Counted from the stretch's first letter, positions 7,429 to 16,556 are shown. The stretch is 47,944 bases of DNA from Fusobacterium sp. (GCF_030528405.1 NZ_JAUMYY010000004.1:1-47944), one strand, 5' to 3'. Program-made: numbers and translations. Notes: generated by a model from the sequence alone, not told the origin.

Positions 7429-8814
7429 TTACCCATATGCTGGCAGGTGATCAAATATTTCATAGAATATTTTTTCTTTCAACTCTTCTTGTTCTAAAAA
7501 CTTAATTTCATTAAAACCATCTTCATTTAATTTAAAATCAAACCTTATATAACCTTCTTTTCCAGTTTCAAAATCTCTAATTTTAATCCATGATTTTTGG
7601 TCTGTTTCTATAAATAATAAAATTCTTCCTTTTTCAGCTTTAAACAGCAGTTCCTTTGACTTTATATCTTTATAAATATTAATTGGCAAATTAACTGTTC
7701 CCACTATTTTGTTATCATACTCTCTTATCTTTTTTATTCCTTCTTCCAGAACTATTTTTTCATTCTCTAATTTATAGATATTTTCTCTATAATAGGGGAA
7801 ACCTAATTCTGTGTCATATCCCATTATATTTAATGTCTTATCTTTTTCATTATAAGTTGGAGCGATTTTTATTGACATCCCATAAATAATATGTCCTATA
7901 TATACTAAAGCATTTTCTTTATAATGAAATACAATTCCTATTCCATCAGACTCGCCTGAATAAGAATTTATCTTAAAAATAAGCTCTTTATATTTATCTT
8001 TTGGGTCCATATCTATAATTTCCATATCTCCAAGTGGAAGTCCCCAAAGATGATTTTCTTCAGAGCTAATTCCTGCCATTTTTACTAAATCTTCTGTTGT
8101 AAAAACATTATCATCTATTTTAACAGTTCCTGTATAAACAGTCTTGACTTCCTTAAAAAAATCTTCCGCATCATCAGATATAAAATGAATTTTTTCACTT
8201 TGATTATCCTTATTTAAGTCTATTTCTTCAGAAATTTCAATTTTGGATTCATCTGAATCAAAGTTTACTTCTTCTTCTAATTTAGTCCATGATTTAATTG
8301 TATATACAGTTTCTAAGCCTTCATTTGAATTTTCCCTAAAAAGATAGACTTTATCGTCACCCCACATTTGTATATTATCCTCTCCCTCTTTTGAAAAGAA
8401 TAAATAAACTGGTTTATCATAATTTTTTAGTACAAAAGCTTCTCCTCTTTTCATTGAAAAGGAGAATATTTTTTCTTCAACTTCACCAGCAGTTTTAATA
8501 TCACAATTTGAAATATCCTGATTAGCTATAACAAGAATATAGTTTTTGAAATCTCCCCAATTTCCTTTAAATTCTTCCTTTGAATCTAGAACTTTAAATT
8601 CTTTCCATTCATCCTCAGAAAGAAAGTCTTTATTTTTAAAAAATACTCCAATTAATGCATCATCTGCTTCACAAAAATCTAAATGCTTTTTAACAAAGTT
8701 TGATACTTCTGTCTCAGCATTTGAAATATTTTGGCTAACTTCCTGCTTTTCATTTTTACAGCTTATAAACAAAGCAGAAAATATAAGCAAAATAAAAATC
8801 ATTATTTTTTTCAT
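7429..8814 (-). CDS. Lipoprotein with C-terminal SH3-like domain (paralogue 1)
   Basis: This encodes 461 residues. A lipoprotein signal peptide ends in LFISC with Cys19 as the lipidation site. The body shares an arrangement with the next gene: NYILVIAN, FKNKDFLSEDEWK, an acidic Ca-loop-like stretch DLNKDNQSEK near residue 207, and a C-terminal SH3-like segment with ETDQKSWIKIRDFETG. It is probably anchored in the envelope. Function is unknown; the pair resembles large fusobacterial lipoproteins of repeat/SH3 type, but I cannot name a family. The ATG at 8814 follows a GGGAG site. It is separated by 62 bases from paralogue 2 upstream and ends at the palindromic element. Confidence 0.8.
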   Translation of the reverse strand: MKKIMIFILLIFSALFISCKNEKQEVSQNISNAETEVSNFVKKHLDFCEADDALIGVFFKNKDFLSEDEWKEFKVLDSKEEFKGNWGDFKNYILVIANQDISNCDIKTAGEVEEKIFSFSMKRGEAFVLKNYDKPVYLFFSKEGEDNIQMWGDDKVYLFRENSNEGLETVYTIKSWTKLEEEVNFDSDESKIEISEEIDLNKDNQSEKIHFISDDAEDFFKEVKTVYTGTVKIDDNVFTTEDLVKMAGISSEENHLWGLPLGDMEIIDMDPKDKYKELIFKINSYSGESDGIGIVFHYKENALVYIGHIIYGMSIKIAPTYNEKDKTLNIMGYDTELGFPYYRENIYKLENEKIVLEEGIKKIREYDNKIVGTVNLPINIYKDIKSKELLFKAEKGRILLFIETDQKSWIKIRDFETGKEGYIRFDFKLNEDGFNEIKFLEQEELKEKIFYEIFDHLPAYG

Positions 8815-8876
8815 TATTTTCTCCCTTATATAATTTTAATCATTTACTTAATATCAATATTAGTCTTTCATTAGCG

Positions 8877-10238
8877 TTAAAAGCCTATCTCTGGAAGATT
8901 CATAAATACATTAGAAAATAGCTTTAATTCATCTTGTTCAAAAAATTTAATATCTGAATATTTTTCATTTTCTTTTTCTGTTTTGGCTATAAATCTTATA
9001 TAGCCTATTGCACCTGTTTTAAAGTCCTTAACTTTTATCCAAGATTTATGATCTGTTTCTAAAAATAATAAAATGCTTCCTTCCTTAGCTTTAAATAATA
9101 ATTTATTAGAATCTGTTGACTCATAAATATTAACAGGTATCCTTACAATTCCGACTATTCTTCCATCAAAGAATTTCATCTCTTCTACTTTTGTTTCCAG
9201 AACCAACTTTTCATTTTTTATTTTATACATTATCGAAACATTATATGGAAAATCTAAATACAGCCCAAAATTATTTTTTATATTGATTAGATTATTTTCC
9301 GAATCAACAACTTCAGCTAGTGAGTGATAAGCTTCGTATTCAAGACTTCCAAGATATTTTAAATCCCCATCCTTATAATGAAAAATAATAAAGGTTTCTT
9401 TTCCAAGTTCATTTTCACCTGAAATTCTGAATACTATTTCTTTATGTTTATCATTTTTATCAATATCAATAATTTCTAAATTGGAAATAGGTCCAAATAT
9501 TTCTATATCTACTAAGGCTAATATTTGATATATTTCATACTCTCTTTCATCAATAATAAATTTGCCTGTATCCCCATCAGCTAAGAAACTTATTTTTTCA
9601 CTTTTTCCATCTCCATCTAAATCTATCTCTTCTGAAATATTTCCTTTTTTTTCTGGAAGATTTTCATTTTCTTCAGTTTCATTATATCCCTTATATTCAT
9701 GCCAAGCTCGTACTTCATATCCATAATCTGCTATTTTATACTCTTCATTTTCAGAATAATACTCACTCAAGCCCTCGCTTCCATATATTTCAAGGCTAAT
9801 ATTTTCTTTGTCACCAGACATATTTATGTAAATTTCTTTATCTTCATAATTCTTTATAACAAAATTTTCTGTCTTTTTTAGAGAGAACGAGTATAATTCA
9901 TCTCCATCTAATGACATTACTCTACAGTTTTTTATATCATCATTAGCTATTACTAAAATATAATTTTTAAAATTTCCTAAACTTTCTTGAACTTTTTCCT
10001 GTGGATCTAATAAAGTCAAACCTTTCCATTGTTCTTCGCTCAAAAATTCCTTATTTTTAAAATATACTGCAATTATAGCATTATCTTCCTGATTAAAAAA
10101 GTCCAAGTATTTTTTTACAATATCTGAGTTTTCAATTTTATTCTCTGTGCCTGCTGTATTAACTTCTTTTTTCTCATTTTTACAACTTACAAATAAGCAG
10201 GATAATAAAACAAATATTGATAATAATATTTTTTTCAT
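8877..10238 (-). CDS. Lipoprotein with C-terminal SH3-like domain (paralogue 2)
   Basis: This encodes 453 residues. The signal peptide ends in LFVSC with Cys19 as the lipidation site. The ATG at 10238 is chosen over 10283 because it has a GAGGAG site and begins exactly at the signal peptide. It aligns in order with paralogue 1: FKNKEFLSEEQWK, NYILVIAN, EEIDLDGDGKSEKI (a clear EF-hand-like DxDGDG calcium loop), DIDKNDKHKEIVF, and the SH3-like ETDHKSWIKVKDFKTG. The two genes are tandem duplicates that have diverged considerably. The calcium loop is degenerate in the other copy. It follows the broken DUF6935-like gene closely and may share its transcript. Confidence 0.82.
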   Translation of the reverse strand: MKKILLSIFVLLSCLFVSCKNEKKEVNTAGTENKIENSDIVKKYLDFFNQEDNAIIAVYFKNKEFLSEEQWKGLTLLDPQEKVQESLGNFKNYILVIANDDIKNCRVMSLDGDELYSFSLKKTENFVIKNYEDKEIYINMSGDKENISLEIYGSEGLSEYYSENEEYKIADYGYEVRAWHEYKGYNETEENENLPEKKGNISEEIDLDGDGKSEKISFLADGDTGKFIIDEREYEIYQILALVDIEIFGPISNLEIIDIDKNDKHKEIVFRISGENELGKETFIIFHYKDGDLKYLGSLEYEAYHSLAEVVDSENNLINIKNNFGLYLDFPYNVSIMYKIKNEKLVLETKVEEMKFFDGRIVGIVRIPVNIYESTDSNKLLFKAKEGSILLFLETDHKSWIKVKDFKTGAIGYIRFIAKTEKENEKYSDIKFFEQDELKLFSNVFMNLPEIGF

Positions 10239-10273
10239 TTTTTCTCTCCTCACTGTATTCTCAAGCCAATTTT

Positions 10274-10854
10274 TTATTTCCAAGGGTCTGAAGAAGCTGA
10301 AATTCTAATGCCAGTAAGTAAAGCTTGATCCCATAAGAACCATTCTCCAGTAGATGGTTTTAACCTTAAAGTGATAGGTCTTGGGCTATCTGCTCCCGAA
10401 CTTTTAACAAATAACTTAACAAGGTTTTCCTGCTCATATGAGTAAGGATTAAAAGAAATGATTACAGTATAAGGTTTAGAAGGGCTGTAATTATTTTCTG
10501 GGCTGCTTCCTTTCAGATATGATTTTGGAAGATATTCTTTTTCACATAAACGATCCTTATAAAATTGCTTATCATAAGCTGTAAGTTCTGTAGGACCATT
10601 TAAAAATTCTATCATCTCCATTCCGTCCTCCTGAAACTCTGGATATCTACAATAGCTGCAATATAGCATGCTACTGTATCTTGTGGACTTAGTAGTTTAG
10701 CTTGTTCTAAACTCTTTAGCTCTTTTAAATTTTTTGGTAAAAATTTTAATTGAATTTCCTAAACTTCATTCTTTTTAGTGTTTGAAGCTGGAGCTCCAAA
10801 TAAAAAATTGAAAGGAAATATAAAAAATAATGCCAATTTAAAAATTTTTTTCAT
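10274..10854 (-). pseudogene. Broken DUF6935-like secreted protein gene
   Basis: From an ATG at 10854 with a GGAGGA site, the frame gives a signal peptide (KKIFKLALFFIF...FGA) and then an in-frame TAG at codon 32 (10759-10761). Reading on gives LPKNLKELKSLEQAKLLSPQDTVACYIAAI. Near 10650 the frame must shift by one base to enter the open frame that ends at 10274 (RYPEFQEDGMEMIEFLNG to SSDPWK). One extra T would restore it. The body, with ENNYSPSKPY, SSGADSPRPI and GEWFLWD, matches my memory of the DUF6935 family of clostridia. Two independent lesions make decay more likely than a sequencing error, though both are single-base changes. Confidence 0.75.
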
Positions 10855-11217
10855 AACTTTATCCTCCTCATTTATTTTATATAAATTTAATTTGTCTTAA
10901 TATAAATATTTAATTAATATATTTTATCATTTTATTCTATTTTTAATATTATAAAACTTGGCTATTTTAAAAGTCAAGTTTATTTAAGTGCATATGAACC
11001 AACAATTTTTATTTTCTTTATAATGTATTAGTTGTATTAGTTCTACACAAAAGCTTTAAAAAATTCTAATAAAAGTTAATTTTTTTAATGATATTTAATA
11101 AATATTAATTTCTAATAAAAGGCAAAAATCTTTAAAGGGACAAAACAAATACATAAATTTAAAATTCATTATATGTTAAAAAAATTGATTTTTTCAAGCC
11201 CTTCAAAAATAAAATTA
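10855..11217. other. Intergenic region with no gene seen
   Basis: About 360 bases of AT-rich DNA between the broken gene and the accD promoter. A small inverted repeat, AAACTTG (10954-10960) and CAAGTTT (10975-10981), is the only structure noticed. No ORF with a ribosome binding site and no recognisable RNA was found. Confidence 0.5.
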
Positions 11218-11246
11218 TTGAAAAAACAATAAAAATAAAATATAAT
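11218..11246 (+). promoter_or_regulatory. Promoter of the accD-accA-pfkA-recR operon
   Basis: TTGAAA (11218-11223), 17 bases, then TATAAT (11241-11246). The predicted start is near 11253, about 50 bases before the accD ATG. Confidence 0.7.
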
Positions 11247-11302
11247 ATAACAACAGTTATAATTTTTAAAACAAAAAGATTAAAAAGAGGTGAAAATATA
11301 TT

Positions 11303-12235
11303 ATGGGAATTTTTTCATTTGGAAAAAGCTTATTTTCGTCAAATAAATCTTCTTCGAAAGTAAGCCCAGTTAAATTGAAAACTAAGAAAAAATATTTAAC
11401 TTTGGATAAAGAAAGTGAAGAGGAAAGAATTGCTAAATACAAAGTAAAAAATATAGACAAAGCTAAAGAAGATGAGTGGATAAAATGTCCTAGTTGCTCT
11501 GAATTAAATCACAGAGCAGATATAGCTAAAAATTTAAAAAAATGTCCTAATTGTGATAATTACTTCAATATGAGTGCTAGAGAAAGAATTTCTTTACTCA
11601 TTGATGAAGGAACTTTTGTGGAAGAAGATACAACTCTATCCTCTGCTAATCCCTTGGATTTTCCAGACTATGTAGAAAAAAATATTCAAGCACAAGAACA
11701 AACTGGTATGTATGAAGGTGTTATAAGTGGTATAGGAGAGATAAACGGGCTTAAAGTAAGTATAGCATGTATGGACTTTAATTTTATGGGTGGAAGCATG
11801 GGATCTGTTGTAGGTGAAAAAATAACAGCTGCTATGGAAAGAGCTATTGAACATCATATCCCTGCAGTAGTAGTTGCCATATCTGGTGGTGCTAGAATGC
11901 AAGAAGGGCTTTTTTCTTTAATGCAAATGGCTAAAACTTCTGCTGCTGCTAAACAAATGCGACTTCATAGTTTACCCTTTATATCTGTTCCAGTAAATCC
12001 AACAACAGGAGGAGTTACTGCATCTTTTGCCATGCTAGGTGATGTCATTATTTCAGAACCTAAAGCAAGAATAGGATTTGCAGGACCAAGAGTTATAGAA
12101 CAAACAATTAAACAAAAGTTACCTGAAAATTTCCAAAAAAGTGAATTTTTACAGGAATGTGGAATGGTTGATATTATTGCAAAAAGAGAAGATTTAAAAA
12201 ATACTATACATAAAGTTTTAACTAATCTTGTTTAA
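11303..12235 (+). CDS. accD: Acetyl-CoA carboxylase carboxyltransferase subunit beta
   Basis: This encodes 310 residues of the beta half of the carboxyltransferase, which moves carboxyl from biotin to acetyl-CoA for fatty acid synthesis. The zinc ribbon Cys62, 65, 81 and 84 (CPSC and CPNC) is followed by the crotonase-like core with ISGGARMQEG near residue 193 and NPTTGGVTASFA near 233. A basic N-terminal extension of about 55 residues precedes the zinc finger. The partner accA follows after 15 bases with its own GGAGG site, so the two subunits are made together. Confidence 0.96.
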   Translation: MGIFSFGKSLFSSNKSSSKVSPVKLKTKKKYLTLDKESEEERIAKYKVKNIDKAKEDEWIKCPSCSELNHRADIAKNLKKCPNCDNYFNMSARERISLLIDEGTFVEEDTTLSSANPLDFPDYVEKNIQAQEQTGMYEGVISGIGEINGLKVSIACMDFNFMGGSMGSVVGEKITAAMERAIEHHIPAVVVAISGGARMQEGLFSLMQMAKTSAAAKQMRLHSLPFISVPVNPTTGGVTASFAMLGDVIISEPKARIGFAGPRVIEQTIKQKLPENFQKSEFLQECGMVDIIAKREDLKNTIHKVLTNLV

Positions 12236-12250
12236 GTAGGAGGAAATAGT

Positions 12251-13192
12251 ATGCAATTTGAATATGAAATAGAACAAATACAACATAAGATAGATGAACT
12301 TACTAAATTCTCTGAAGAAAAAGAGATAGATCTATCTGATGAAATTAATAAATTAAAAGACCAAAAAGATATAGCTTTAAAAATACTTTATGATAATTTA
12401 AGTGACTGGCAAAGGGTTGCTGTTTCAAGACATCCTGCTAGACCTTATACCCTTGACTACATAGAAATGATTACTGAAGATTTTGTGGAGTTACATGGAG
12501 ATAGATTATTCAGAGACGATCCAGCTATAATCGGAGGACTTTGTAAAATTGATGGTAAAAAATTTATGGTTATTGGCCATCAAAAGGGCAGAACAATGAA
12601 AGAAAAAGTTTTTAGAAATTTCGGAATGGCAAACCCTGAAGGTTATAGAAAGGCTTTAAGGCTTTTTGAAATGGCTGAAAGATTTCATATTCCTGTTCTA
12701 ACTTTTATAGATACTCCAGGGGCTTATCCAGGACTCGAAGCTGAAAAACATGGTCAAGGAGAAGCTATTGCAAGAAATTTAATGGAAATGAGCGGACTTA
12801 AAACTCCTATTATTTCTGTTGTAATTGGTGAGGGAGGTTCAGGAGGTGCACTGGGACTTGGAGTTGCAGATAAGGTTTTTATGCTTGAAAATTCAACATA
12901 TTCTGTTATATCTCCAGAAGGTTGTGCTGCTATCTTATATAAAGATCCAAGTAGAACAGAAGAAGCAGCTAAAAATTTAAAGATTTCTTCTCATAGCCTT
13001 TTAAATGTAGGTTTGATAGACGGTATAATCGATGAATCTTTAGGTGGAGCACACAGATGCCCAGAATGCACTGCTTTTAATCTTAAAAAGGTTATTTTAG
13101 AAACAATTGAAGAACTTGAAAAAATATCATTAGATGAATTATTAGAAAAAAGATATAATAAATTCAGAGATATGGGAATATTTTATAAATAA
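12251..13192 (+). CDS. accA: Acetyl-CoA carboxylase carboxyltransferase subunit alpha
   Basis: This encodes 313 residues, the usual AccA length. Features are a helical N-terminus, WQRVAVSRHPARPYTLDYI near residue 57, GHQKGR near 115, the oxyanion region PEGYRKALRLFEMAE, TFIDTPGAYPG near 155 and GEGGSGGALG near 196. It forms the alpha2-beta2 carboxyltransferase with AccD from the gene just upstream. The biotin carrier and carboxylase genes are not in this window. Confidence 0.96.
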   Translation: MQFEYEIEQIQHKIDELTKFSEEKEIDLSDEINKLKDQKDIALKILYDNLSDWQRVAVSRHPARPYTLDYIEMITEDFVELHGDRLFRDDPAIIGGLCKIDGKKFMVIGHQKGRTMKEKVFRNFGMANPEGYRKALRLFEMAERFHIPVLTFIDTPGAYPGLEAEKHGQGEAIARNLMEMSGLKTPIISVVIGEGGSGGALGLGVADKVFMLENSTYSVISPEGCAAILYKDPSRTEEAAKNLKISSHSLLNVGLIDGIIDESLGGAHRCPECTAFNLKKVILETIEELEKISLDELLEKRYNKFRDMGIFYK

Positions 13193-13215
13193 ATTTAATG
13201 TAGGTGATTTTTAAA

Positions 13216-14184
13216 ATGCAAAAAAAAATAGCGATTTTAACAAGTGGTGGAGATTCTCCTGGAATGAATGCAGCCATAAGAGCTGCTGCAAAAGTCGCAA
13301 TATCTTATGGTTTTGAAGTATATGGAATAAAACGTGGATATCTAGGTATGCTTAATGATGAAATATTTCTAATGGATGAAAGATATGTTTCTGGTATTAT
13401 CGATAGAGGAGGTACTATTCTTCTAACAGCTAGATGCGAAGAATTTAAAAAAGAAAAATTTAGAGCTATAGCTGCCAATAACTTGAAGAAAAGAGGAATA
13501 GAATACTTAGTTGTAATTGGTGGAGATGGTTCCTACCGTGGAGCTAACTTACTTTACAAAGAACATGGTATAAGAGTCGTTGGAATCCCCGGAACTATCG
13601 ACAATGACATCTGTGGTACAGATTTTACATTAGGTTTTGATACTTGTTTAAATACCATTTTAGATGCTATGTCAAAAATAAGAGATACTGCTACTTCACA
13701 TGAAAGAACTATTTTAATAGAAGTCATGGGTAGAAGAGCAGGAGATTTAGCTTTGCATGCTTGTTTAGCAGGTGGTGGAGATGGAATAATGATTCCTGAA
13801 ATGGACAATCCTATTGAAATGCTAGCATTACAAATTCAAGCCAGAAGAAAACAGGGGAAACTTCATGATATAGTTTTAGTCGCTGAAGGTGTAGGAAATG
13901 TTTTAGAAATTGAGCAGCAATTGAAGGGGAAAATTAATACAGAAATTAGATCTGTTGTCTTAGGGCATGTGCAAAGAGGAGGTACTCCTTCTGGATTTGA
14001 TAGAGTTCTCGCAACAAGAATGGGAGCTAGAGCTGTTGAACTACTGTATGAAGGAGAAAGTGGTGTAATGGTTGGTATAGAGAGAAACGAAATAATAACT
14101 CATCCTCTAGAATTTGCTTGTTCAGCTGAAAGAAATTCTAATTTTAAAAAGGATTATGATTTAGCAATTCTTTTATCAAAATAG
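13216..14184 (+). CDS. pfkA: ATP-dependent 6-phosphofructokinase
   Basis: This 322-residue enzyme makes fructose 1,6-bisphosphate from fructose 6-phosphate. Motifs include GGDSPGMNA near residue 11, GGDGSYRGA near 103, PGTIDND near 125 and MGRRAGDLA near 170. The glycine after GGD marks the ATP-dependent rather than the pyrophosphate type. The ATG at 13216 is preferred because TAGGTGA stands upstream and the GTG at 13204 lies inside that site. It follows accA by 23 bases, linking glycolysis and fatty-acid genes in one operon. Confidence 0.95.
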   Translation: MQKKIAILTSGGDSPGMNAAIRAAAKVAISYGFEVYGIKRGYLGMLNDEIFLMDERYVSGIIDRGGTILLTARCEEFKKEKFRAIAANNLKKRGIEYLVVIGGDGSYRGANLLYKEHGIRVVGIPGTIDNDICGTDFTLGFDTCLNTILDAMSKIRDTATSHERTILIEVMGRRAGDLALHACLAGGGDGIMIPEMDNPIEMLALQIQARRKQGKLHDIVLVAEGVGNVLEIEQQLKGKINTEIRSVVLGHVQRGGTPSGFDRVLATRMGARAVELLYEGESGVMVGIERNEIITHPLEFACSAERNSNFKKDYDLAILLSK

Positions 14185-14193
14185 GAGTATAAA

Positions 14194-14490
14194 ATGGATA
14201 ATGTTTTAGAGCTAGTAAGAAAAGAAAGAAGAAAAAATCAAATAAAAAGAGAAATTGAAGATAACGATAGAAAAATCAGAGATAATAGAAAAAGAGTTGA
14301 GCTTTTAAATAATTTAAAAGCCTATATTAGAGCTAGTATGTCTTATCAAGACATTTTAGATATAATTGATAATATGCAATCTGATTATGAAGATAGGGTT
14401 GATGACTATATTATTAAAAATGCTGAATTGGGTAAAGAGAGAAGAGAGATCAGTAAAGTTGTTAAAGATATTAAAAAATCTATTTTTTAG
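14194..14490 (+). CDS. Small coiled-coil protein, unknown function
   Basis: This encodes 98 residues, almost entirely charged helix, with heptad-like spacing in residues 1-45 and 65-95, and no Cys, signal or membrane segment. It sits nine bases after pfkA and eight bases before recR, so it belongs to the operon. It occupies the place that ybaB takes beside recR in many bacteria, but I see no YbaB motif, and it may simply be unrelated. The tight spacing supports a real gene. Confidence 0.75.
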   Translation: MDNVLELVRKERRKNQIKREIEDNDRKIRDNRKRVELLNNLKAYIRASMSYQDILDIIDNMQSDYEDRVDDYIIKNAELGKERREISKVVKDIKKSIF

Positions 14491-14498
14491 GTGAAACA

Positions 14499-15092
14499 AT
14501 GGCTACAAAAAGTTTAGAAAGGCTAATTCTAGAGTTTAATAAATTACCTGGTGTAGGGATAAAATCAGCTACTCGATATGCTTTTTTTATGCTTAATCAA
14601 TCCAAAGAAGAAGTAGAAAATTTTATTGAAGCATTACATACAGTTAAGGAAAAAGTAAAAAAATGTACTATATGTGGTAATTTTTGTGAATCTGACATAT
14701 GTGATATTTGCTCTGATAGTTTAAGAGAAAAAAGTATTATTTGTGTTGTTGAAGAAAGTAAAGACATAGTTACATTGGAAAAAACTACAAAATTTAGAGG
14801 TACTTATCACGTTTTAGAAGGAAGACTGGATCCATTAAATGGGATTGGTCCTAATGAGCTTAATATAAAATCTCTAATTCAAAGAATAGCAGACAATGAT
14901 ATAAAAGAAATTATTTTAGCTACCAATCCTAATCTGGAAGGCGAAACCACCGCTATGTATTTAGCAAAACTTATAAAAAACTTTGACATAAAAGTAACAA
15001 AGCTTGCTAGTGGTATTCCTATGGGAGGAAATATTGAGTTTTCAGATAGTGCCACTATTTCAAGAGCACTAGATGACAGAGTTGAAATTTAA
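14499..15092 (+). CDS. recR: Recombination mediator protein RecR
   Basis: This 197-residue protein acts with RecF/RecO in loading RecA at gaps. The order is a helix-hairpin-helix (PGVGIKSATRYAF), a zinc finger with Cys56, 59, 68 and 71 (an extra Cys63 lies inside), and a Toprim domain (VVEESKDIVTLE to NPNLEGETTAMYLAKLI), then ASGIPMGGNIEF. Length and order are standard. It ends the accD operon, followed at once by palindromic element copy 3. Confidence 0.95.
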   Translation: MATKSLERLILEFNKLPGVGIKSATRYAFFMLNQSKEEVENFIEALHTVKEKVKKCTICGNFCESDICDICSDSLREKSIICVVEESKDIVTLEKTTKFRGTYHVLEGRLDPLNGIGPNELNIKSLIQRIADNDIKEIILATNPNLEGETTAMYLAKLIKNFDIKVTKLASGIPMGGNIEFSDSATISRALDDRVEI

Positions 15093-15235
15093 AAAAGGAT
15101 ATTGCATTTTAAAGATTTCATAAGTTTGAATTGCCAATATAAATTTTAATATTTTTAAGAGCTGTAACTTTGATAAAAATATTAGAAATTTATGAGCTTA
15201 AAACTTTTAAAAATCTAATTTGCAATATCCTTTCT
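15092..15235. repeat. Palindromic intergenic element, copy 3
   Basis: About 144 bases. Outer arms AAAGGATATTGCA and TGCAATATCCTTT are perfectly complementary, and AAAGATTT pairs with AAATCT further in. Inner arms AAATTTTAATATTTTT and AAAAATATTAGAAATTT follow the same plan as copies 1 and 2. It separates convergent recR and the regulator gene and can terminate both. Confidence 0.7.
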
Positions 15236-15238
15236 TTA

Positions 15239-16438
15239 TTAAAAATTTAAAATATAAATTTTTTTAGGTCTTCCTCGCTTCATTTTTTCTATAAAAACAT
15301 TAGCTAAGGAATTTTTTTCTAATTTATCCAGTATTCTATTCGCTGTTCGTGAAGAGATACTCAAGTATACTCCTAGTTCTTCTGAACTTATTCTTTTTTC
15401 TTTTCTAAAAATTTCTATTAAATTCTTTGCTCTTTCATTACTAATATTTAGTTTTTTTAATTTTTCAATAATTTCTAGATTTTCTTTTTTCTTTTCATCT
15501 ATTTCTTTTAAAATTTTCGTTTTATCTGCTCCCATAATACACACTATCTCACCACAGGTTTCTATATTCTTTTTTAAGGCTTCTTCTGCATAAAATCGAG
15601 CTTCATTCATATTTTTCCCATTACCCCAACCTATAAAAAAGTCCTTTTTATATTTAGATTTTATTAAAGAATTAATATCTAATTCTAAAAAATCTTCTTT
15701 TAAGACCAAAATATTCAAATCTTCTCTATCTCTTTGTAAAATACAATTTTTACAGCTACTTTGAATAATATTTTCTAATTCTTTTAAATTATTTTGTCCT
15801 TTTAGTTTTCCAAAAACCACCTGATTCTTATCAAATTTTTTTGCCTTTATATCATTTATTGCCAATGTAACAGTTTCTCTTATTGCTGACTCAGATGGAA
15901 AAAGAAATTTATATGGAATTTTATGTTCATCCAAAAACGGTAACATATTACTTATCCTAGTTAAAACATAATCAATTTTTTTTTCTTCTTTAAGTCTCAA
16001 ATAATTTTTTTTAAAATTTTCATATAGCTTTGAATCACTGTAATCTAAAGGTAAAAATATAGGTTCTTCATCCTTTTTAAATACATTTTCTAACCAATAT
16101 TCTTTATCTTCGTTTGAAATAAAATCAATATAAACTCGTGAAAAATTTATATCAGGTCTCTCTTTCAATGTTTCAAATAAGTATTTAAAAAGATCACTTT
16201 TAGAAATTTCAAGATAGTAGATAGGTGTTGTAATTTTCACTTGTTTTTTTATATTTTCATAACCTATAGGTCCACTTGTAATAATGCCATGATACTTATG
16301 GGCTATTTTTTTATATATTTCTCCTAGGCTATATAAATTATCATAAAATATATATTCTTTATTACATTCTATTTCTTCTAAGGCTTTCTTTATGGAATTG
16401 AATGAGTTTTTAGGAGTAAAAATAGCTATTTTTATCAT
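15239..16438 (-). CDS. Transcriptional regulator of the divergent symporter-peptidase operon
   Basis: This encodes 399 residues. The C-terminus (about 330-399) is a winged helix-turn-helix (ISSEELGVYLSISSRTANRILDKLEK), ending in a basic GRPKK tail. The N-terminal 120 residues look like a Rossmann-type sensor fold resembling PrpR_N. The middle (about 260-300) has GWGNGKNMNEARFYAEEAL, a pattern found in degenerate nucleotidyl-cyclase-like domains; both assignments are inference. It is divergent from the symporter gene with shared TGTCAAA sites between, so it probably controls that operon and itself. Effector unknown. Confidence 0.7.
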   Translation of the reverse strand: MIKIAIFTPKNSFNSIKKALEEIECNKEYIFYDNLYSLGEIYKKIAHKYHGIITSGPIGYENIKKQVKITTPIYYLEISKSDLFKYLFETLKERPDINFSRVYIDFISNEDKEYWLENVFKKDEEPIFLPLDYSDSKLYENFKKNYLRLKEEKKIDYVLTRISNMLPFLDEHKIPYKFLFPSESAIRETVTLAINDIKAKKFDKNQVVFGKLKGQNNLKELENIIQSSCKNCILQRDREDLNILVLKEDFLELDINSLIKSKYKKDFFIGWGNGKNMNEARFYAEEALKKNIETCGEIVCIMGADKTKILKEIDEKKKENLEIIEKLKKLNISNERAKNLIEIFRKEKRISSEELGVYLSISSRTANRILDKLEKNSLANVFIEKMKRGRPKKIYILNF

Positions 16439-16464
16439 AATATATTCCTCACTTTTTTACTTTT

Positions 16465-16494
16465 ATTATACCATTTATATCTTTTTTTAGTTAA
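16465..16494 (-). promoter_or_regulatory. Promoter of the regulator gene
   Basis: On the minus strand TTAACT (16489-16494), 18 bases, then TATAAT (16465-16470) preceded by TGG. The start is near 16458, about 20 bases before the ATG. The TGTCAAA palindrome at 16501-16519 lies immediately upstream. Confidence 0.5.
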
Positions 16495-16500
16495 AAAATT

Positions 16501-16519
16501 TTGTCAAAAAATTTGACAA
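16501..16519. promoter_or_regulatory. Operator 1, TTGTCAAA-AAA-TTTGACAA
   Basis: Perfect 8-base arms about a 3-base centre. It overlaps the -35 of the symporter promoter and adjoins the -35 of the regulator promoter, a suitable site for one protein to control both. Confidence 0.6.
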
Positions 16520-16541
16520 ATAATATTTAAAAAAGTATAAT
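16513..16541 (+). promoter_or_regulatory. Consensus promoter of the symporter operon
   Basis: TTGACA (16513-16518), 17 bases, TATAAT (16536-16541): a perfect sigma70 consensus. The expected start is near 16548. Such a strong promoter beside operators suggests control by repression. Confidence 0.75.
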
Positions 16542-16556
16542 TATTTTAATTAAAAG

